Source of the DNA: a bacterium | GTDB taxonomy: Bacteria > Patescibacteriota > Patescibacteriia > Buchananbacterales > UBA6539 | DNA length: 16,020 nucleotides | Reading direction: 5' to 3' | NCBI GenBank assembly: GCA_023246815.1 | Contig: JAHFHR010000004.1 | Coordinates: 3,641-19,660 of the forward strand | In this document: in pieces, positions 14,102 through 16,020 of the stretch | Layout of the letters: every line of letters begins with the position of its first letter | Numbering within the stretch: the stretch's first letter is position 1 | Notes under the pieces: model-generated | Seen by the model: the letters and a program-made list of their open reading frames with translations, nothing else | Databases searched by the model: none | Told to the model about the DNA's origin: nothing | Position numbers and translations under genes: made by a program

Positions 14102-14617
14102 CTATTTTTGAGCAACTAAATCTCTATTTATTTTATCATAGAAATCATTGACTACTTTACAAATTTCATAAGCAGTATCTTTTAATTTATCTGCCGCCCG
14201 GGATCGTTTGTCAGTCTTATGATTTTCTTGATTGCGATACGTACCAAGCAAGACGCTGAAGTCGTCGCCTCCGAACTGCATTAGTTCTTTCAGGACTTTA
14301 TCTAGGTGTTCTTCGTATCTTGGATCATTTTCAGCATTATCATCTACATTGGAACAGCAACGCTGCACTAAAGTGTTGATACTTGCCACAGCTAGAAAGA
14401 ATTGATCTGAAGGACAGTTCCCACCATGATTGTTCTCAACATCCATCGCATCATTTCTGAATGTTTCTTCAACCCTTTCCTCAACGTTAATACCTCTAGA
14501 AAAGATATTCTTAAGCAGCGCTAAATCTGCCTTAAAACTGGCTTTTTCCAAACGATCCCGGATCGTGGCTTGAACCTTAAATTCCATTCCGACTGCTTGC
14601 TCAGTGGTTAGACCCAT
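14102..14617 (-). CDS. Unrecognised mostly helical cytoplasmic protein (171 aa)
   Basis: I do not recognise this protein. It is hydrophilic and predicted largely helical, with no signal peptide or membrane segment. Notable parts are a charged N-terminal helix (MEFKVQATIRDRLEKASFKADLALL), an acidic middle (DAMDVENNHGGNCPSD, VDDNAENDPRYEEHLDKVLKEL) and a Lys/Asp-rich C-terminal helix (ADKLKDTAYEICKVVNDF). Cysteines at NCPSD and the RCCSN pair are not arranged like a metal site. A 32-aa frame overlaps its start by 17 nt, and an extended -10 promoter lies at 14764-14792, so both may form one transcript. Base composition resembles its neighbours. Confidence 0.65.
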   Translation of the reverse strand: MGLTTEQAVGMEFKVQATIRDRLEKASFKADLALLKNIFSRGINVEERVEETFRNDAMDVENNHGGNCPSDQFFLAVASINTLVQRCCSNVDDNAENDPRYEEHLDKVLKELMQFGGDDFSVLLGTYRNQENHKTDKRSRAADKLKDTAYEICKVVNDFYDKINRDLVAQK

Positions 14618-14699
14618 AGTATTTTAAAGATGATTTAAGTTTTAAAATTGCTTGTTCAACATCGCCAAATACAACGCCTTCTTCGAGTTTGTTAGTCAT
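14601..14699 (-). CDS. Possible small ORF overlapping the 171-aa gene
   Basis: From ATG at 14699 the minus strand encodes MTNKLEEGVVFGDVEQAILK, then LKSSLKYYGSNH and TGA at 14601. The frame is also open upstream for about 15 codons (EGQINAAFHELSGR), which reads like protein but has no ATG. The stop overlaps the next gene's start by 17 nt, consistent with translational coupling. It may be a small partner protein or the C-terminal relic of a longer gene. Confidence 0.35.
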   Translation of the reverse strand: MTNKLEEGVVFGDVEQAILKLKSSLKYYGSNH

Positions 14700-14763
14700 G
14701 CGTCCAGACAATTCGTGGAAAGCAGCGTTAATTTGCCCTTCCGATCACGACTGACGTGAATTA

Positions 14764-14792
14764 AGTATACCAAAATCGTATAAAACAAGCAA
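14764..14792 (-). promoter_or_regulatory. Putative extended -10 promoter for the 171-aa gene transcript
   Basis: On the minus strand, TTGCTT (complement of 14787-14792), a 17-bp spacer and TATACT (complement of 14764-14769) are present. TGG directly before the -10 hexamer gives an extended -10 element. The start site would be near 14757. Confidence 0.5.
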
Positions 14793-14857
14793 AGCTTCGA
14801 ATCACATGATCTAAAATGTAACCCACCGCCTATTCGTTCTATGAATTAAAAGGTAAC

Positions 14858-14886
14858 CTTAAGAGTTTTCAGATTTTACTCTTAAG
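14858..14886 (+). repeat. Hairpin just upstream of the transposase start
   Basis: CTTAAGAGT (14858-14866) and ACTCTTAAG (14878-14886) are perfect arms around 11 nt, 11 bp before the transposase ATG. This position suits an IS end or a leader hairpin that limits transposase expression from outside transcripts. Confidence 0.5.
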
Positions 14887-14897
14887 TTAGTACCGCT

Positions 14898-15155
14898 ATG
14901 GCGAGCATGAGTTTACATTCTAGACAGGAATACCTCCAAAAAGTAAAATCCAGGTATTTAAAAGCAACTAATGAACAGAAGAGCGACATGCTCGACGAGT
15001 ACTGTGCCAACACCAAACTAAATCAAAAATACGTGATTTGTTGTTTAAGTCCTAGAACTTCCTTGGTTCAAAAGATAGCTCGGGAAAGAAAACCCCGGAG
15101 CTGTCACTATACCAATAATGAGGTGTTCTATTTAAAGCGGAGCTTTGTTGTGTAA
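14898..15155 (+). pseudogene. Truncated IS transposase (N-terminal, DNA-binding part)
   Basis: The 85 residues include LHSRQEYLQKVKSRYLKATN, EQKSDMLDEYCANTKLNQKY and VICCLSP, then a basic ARERKPRS segment and YTNNEVFYLKR. This is the HTH region seen at the start of integrase-core (DDE) transposases common in CPR genomes: K-x-RY, a helix ending in LDE(F/Y)C, then a Y-x-R/K-K-Y-x-I helix. The DDE catalytic core is absent; the frame diverges after about YLKR and stops at 15155, and a different sequence follows. It is a decayed copy and should be inactive. The hairpin at 14858 probably belongs to the element's left end. Confidence 0.6.
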
Positions 15156-15236
15156 CCAAGCTTTTTTTGTCTATAATTAGCCAAATTAGCTAAAAATCCG
15201 ATAAAAATAGCCTTGATTTTGACCTGCTCGCCAAAC

Positions 15237-15262
15237 AAAAAAAACGCGCTGGGAATAGCGCG
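15237..15262 (-). terminator. Rho-independent terminator of the coiled-coil gene
   Basis: On the minus strand CGCGCT, loop ATTCCC and AGCGCG are followed by eight T. It lies about 35 nt after the coiled-coil gene's stop at 15297, a textbook arrangement. Confidence 0.85.
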
Positions 15263-15296
15263 CCGGAGGGGTGGCGGATGAAGATTTACAATGTTA

Positions 15297-15695
15297 CTAC
15301 ACGGCCAAGCCAACTAGGGGCTTAATTTTTCTAATATCCTCCTGCACCAGTTGCATTTGATGGCCCATGATGGTCATTTCCTCATCTTTTTTCTTCGCCA
15401 AACCTACGAGCGTATCGAGCGTAGTGGTGATTTCGCGCAGGTCATTTTTGGTGGCCATATTGGCTTTAATCCAAATTATATTCTCCTCATGCTCCAGGCT
15501 TTTTCTCGCCAAAAGATCAAATATCGTATCATGTTCGGTTAATTTGCCTTCGACCTTATCAAAATGCTGATGGTGCTTGGTTAATTTTTGCTCGATCTTA
15601 TCAAAACGTTGATCAATTTTATCAAAACGCTCATCATGCTGCCCGAGCTTATTTTCAATATTTTCCAACTTTTGGATTATTTTGTCTTCGTTCAT
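15297..15695 (-). CDS. Coiled-coil protein with heptad repeats (unknown function)
   Basis: This 132-aa, highly charged soluble protein has residues 5-65 made of heptads, such as ERFDKIDQRFDKIEQKL, HFDKVEGKL and IFDLLARK, that predict a parallel coiled coil. A second helical part (85-125; TTLDTLVGLAKKKDEEM, QLVQEDIRKIK) follows. Short proteins with RFDKIDQRFDKIE repeats are frequent and often unassigned in CPR and other genomes. Some resemble tail-fibre, phage or structural coiled coils, so no function is claimed. It has its own terminator. Upstream, only 19 bp separate its ATG from the palindromic element at 15715, which may supply or replace its promoter. Confidence 0.75.
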   Translation of the reverse strand: MNEDKIIQKLENIENKLGQHDERFDKIDQRFDKIEQKLTKHHQHFDKVEGKLTEHDTIFDLLARKSLEHEENIIWIKANMATKNDLREITTTLDTLVGLAKKKDEEMTIMGHQMQLVQEDIRKIKPLVGLAV

Positions 15696-15714
15696 AAAAT
15701 TAGCTTACCACGAC

Positions 15715-15835
15715 TTACGCGTTTACTGTCATTCTGAGTGAAACGAAGAATCCCTTATAGTTAAATATAGCCGTTTAGTTAGCGTCAAGGGATCCTTCGC
15801 TGCGCTCAGGATGACAGCGATGTTCAAACGCGTAA
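15715..15835. mobile_element. MITE/REP-like palindromic element (121 bp)
   Basis: Outer inverted repeats TTACGCGTTT (15715-15724) and AAACGCGTAA (15826-15835) enclose a second long pair. Its left arm begins CTGTCATTCTGAGTGAAACG (from 15726). Its right arm, ending CGCTCAGGATGACAG (to 15817), is the imperfect reverse complement. The TGTCATTCTGAGCGAAGCGAAGAATC-type core is a widely seen palindromic repeat in metagenome-derived genomes. There is no coding capacity. Confidence 0.7.
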
Positions 15836-15902
15836 CTCCTACTTACTTATACAAAGATAATCTCATAATGCTAGGGCCTTGTCAATTACTAAACATCCCC
15901 TG

Positions 15903-15975
15903 TTACCAAAAAGATAAAAGCGAACACTTTTTACAGATTTAAAAGATAAAACCGAACACATCGTATTTTTGGTAA
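15903..15975 (+). mobile_element. Probable IS terminal region with direct and inverted repeats
   Basis: TTACCAAAAA (15903-15912) and TTTTTGGTAA (15966-15975) are a perfect inverted pair. Between them, AAAAGATAAAAGCGAACAC (15909-15927) and AAAAGATAAAACCGAACAC (15941-15959) are direct repeats with one mismatch, 32 bp apart. Repeated binding sites next to a transposase start are typical of IS ends. A frame begins 13 bp further on. Confidence 0.5.
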
Positions 15976-15987
15976 TTTTCTGGTAGG

Positions 15988-16020
15988 ATGGCGAGTTTAC
16001 TAAATAAACCACTATCCTAT
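15988..16020 (+). CDS. Start of a gene running off the window, possibly a transposase
   Basis: ATG at 15988 opens a frame, MASLLNKPLSY, to the window end. It follows a repeat array that looks like an IS end. It begins MAS, as does the truncated transposase at 14898. Eleven codons are too few to identify it. Confidence 0.3.
   Translation, partial: MASLLNKPLSY

Noticed and set aside
13692..14860. 9-bp inverted pair AAGGTTACC / GGTAACCTT as ends of a 1.2-kb element
   Set aside because: A 9-bp match at this distance can occur by chance. The transposase fragment lies outside the interval and no target duplication is seen.
15128..15313. 61-aa minus-strand frame downstream of the coiled-coil gene
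   Set aside because: It spans the coiled-coil gene's terminator and the end of the broken transposase. The translation shows no protein-like pattern.
1..16020. CRISPR array
   Set aside because: No regularly spaced repeat with unique spacers was found; the only close direct repeats are pairs (13621 and 15909).

Overview
The window most resembles a Candidate Phyla Radiation (Patescibacteria, Parcubacteria-like) chromosome. This is inferred from gene content: a very large Ser/Thr/Pro-rich surface protein with membrane anchors, BRO-N antirepressor-like genes, an S23-type four-helix-bundle gene, a HicBA pair, a CHASE/GAF histidine kinase and a probable target protein of a diversity-generating retroelement (DGR). 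Most genes lack a Shine-Dalgarno sequence. No rRNA, tRNA, ribosomal protein or core metabolic gene is present, so this is an accessory region. 

Layout. (1) 1-1272, plus strand: the tail of one protein, then a membrane-anchored surface protein, closed by a terminator. (2) 1273-1628: no gene, several small palindromes. (3) 1629-4342, minus strand: an apparent operon hicB-hicA-histidine kinase behind a putative sigma-70 promoter. (4) 4420-6400, minus strand: a graveyard of duplicated pieces, namely two fragments of the giant surface protein's C-terminal anchor, a truncated BRO gene and a tiny BRO remnant. An S23 four-helix gene sits in it within 19-bp inverted repeats. It is interrupted by a GC-rich plus-strand lipoprotein cassette (4594-5328) with its own consensus promoter, a boxA-like leader and a terminator. 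(5) 6389-12188, minus strand: an intact BRO gene 13 nt downstream of a 1646-aa surface protein. (6) 12197-13612, minus strand: a hairpin terminator and a 436-aa protein whose C-terminus looks like a DGR variable region. (7) 13621-15155: repeats, small doubtful ORFs, an unrecognised 171-aa gene and the front of an IS transposase. (8) 15237-16020: a coiled-coil gene, a MITE-like palindromic element, and probably the end of another IS with the first codons of its transposase. 

How parts may work together. The giant surface protein has a conserved 3' anchor sequence. Pieces of it recur at two places downstream, and a BRO or toxin-antitoxin gene follows each copy. This suggests repeated recombination at the anchor sequence. 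The three BRO copies carry a palindrome at the same codons, and its arms change in a compensated way between copies. The probable DGR target and the surface proteins point to a variable cell-surface or interaction region, but no reverse transcriptase or template repeat lies in the window.
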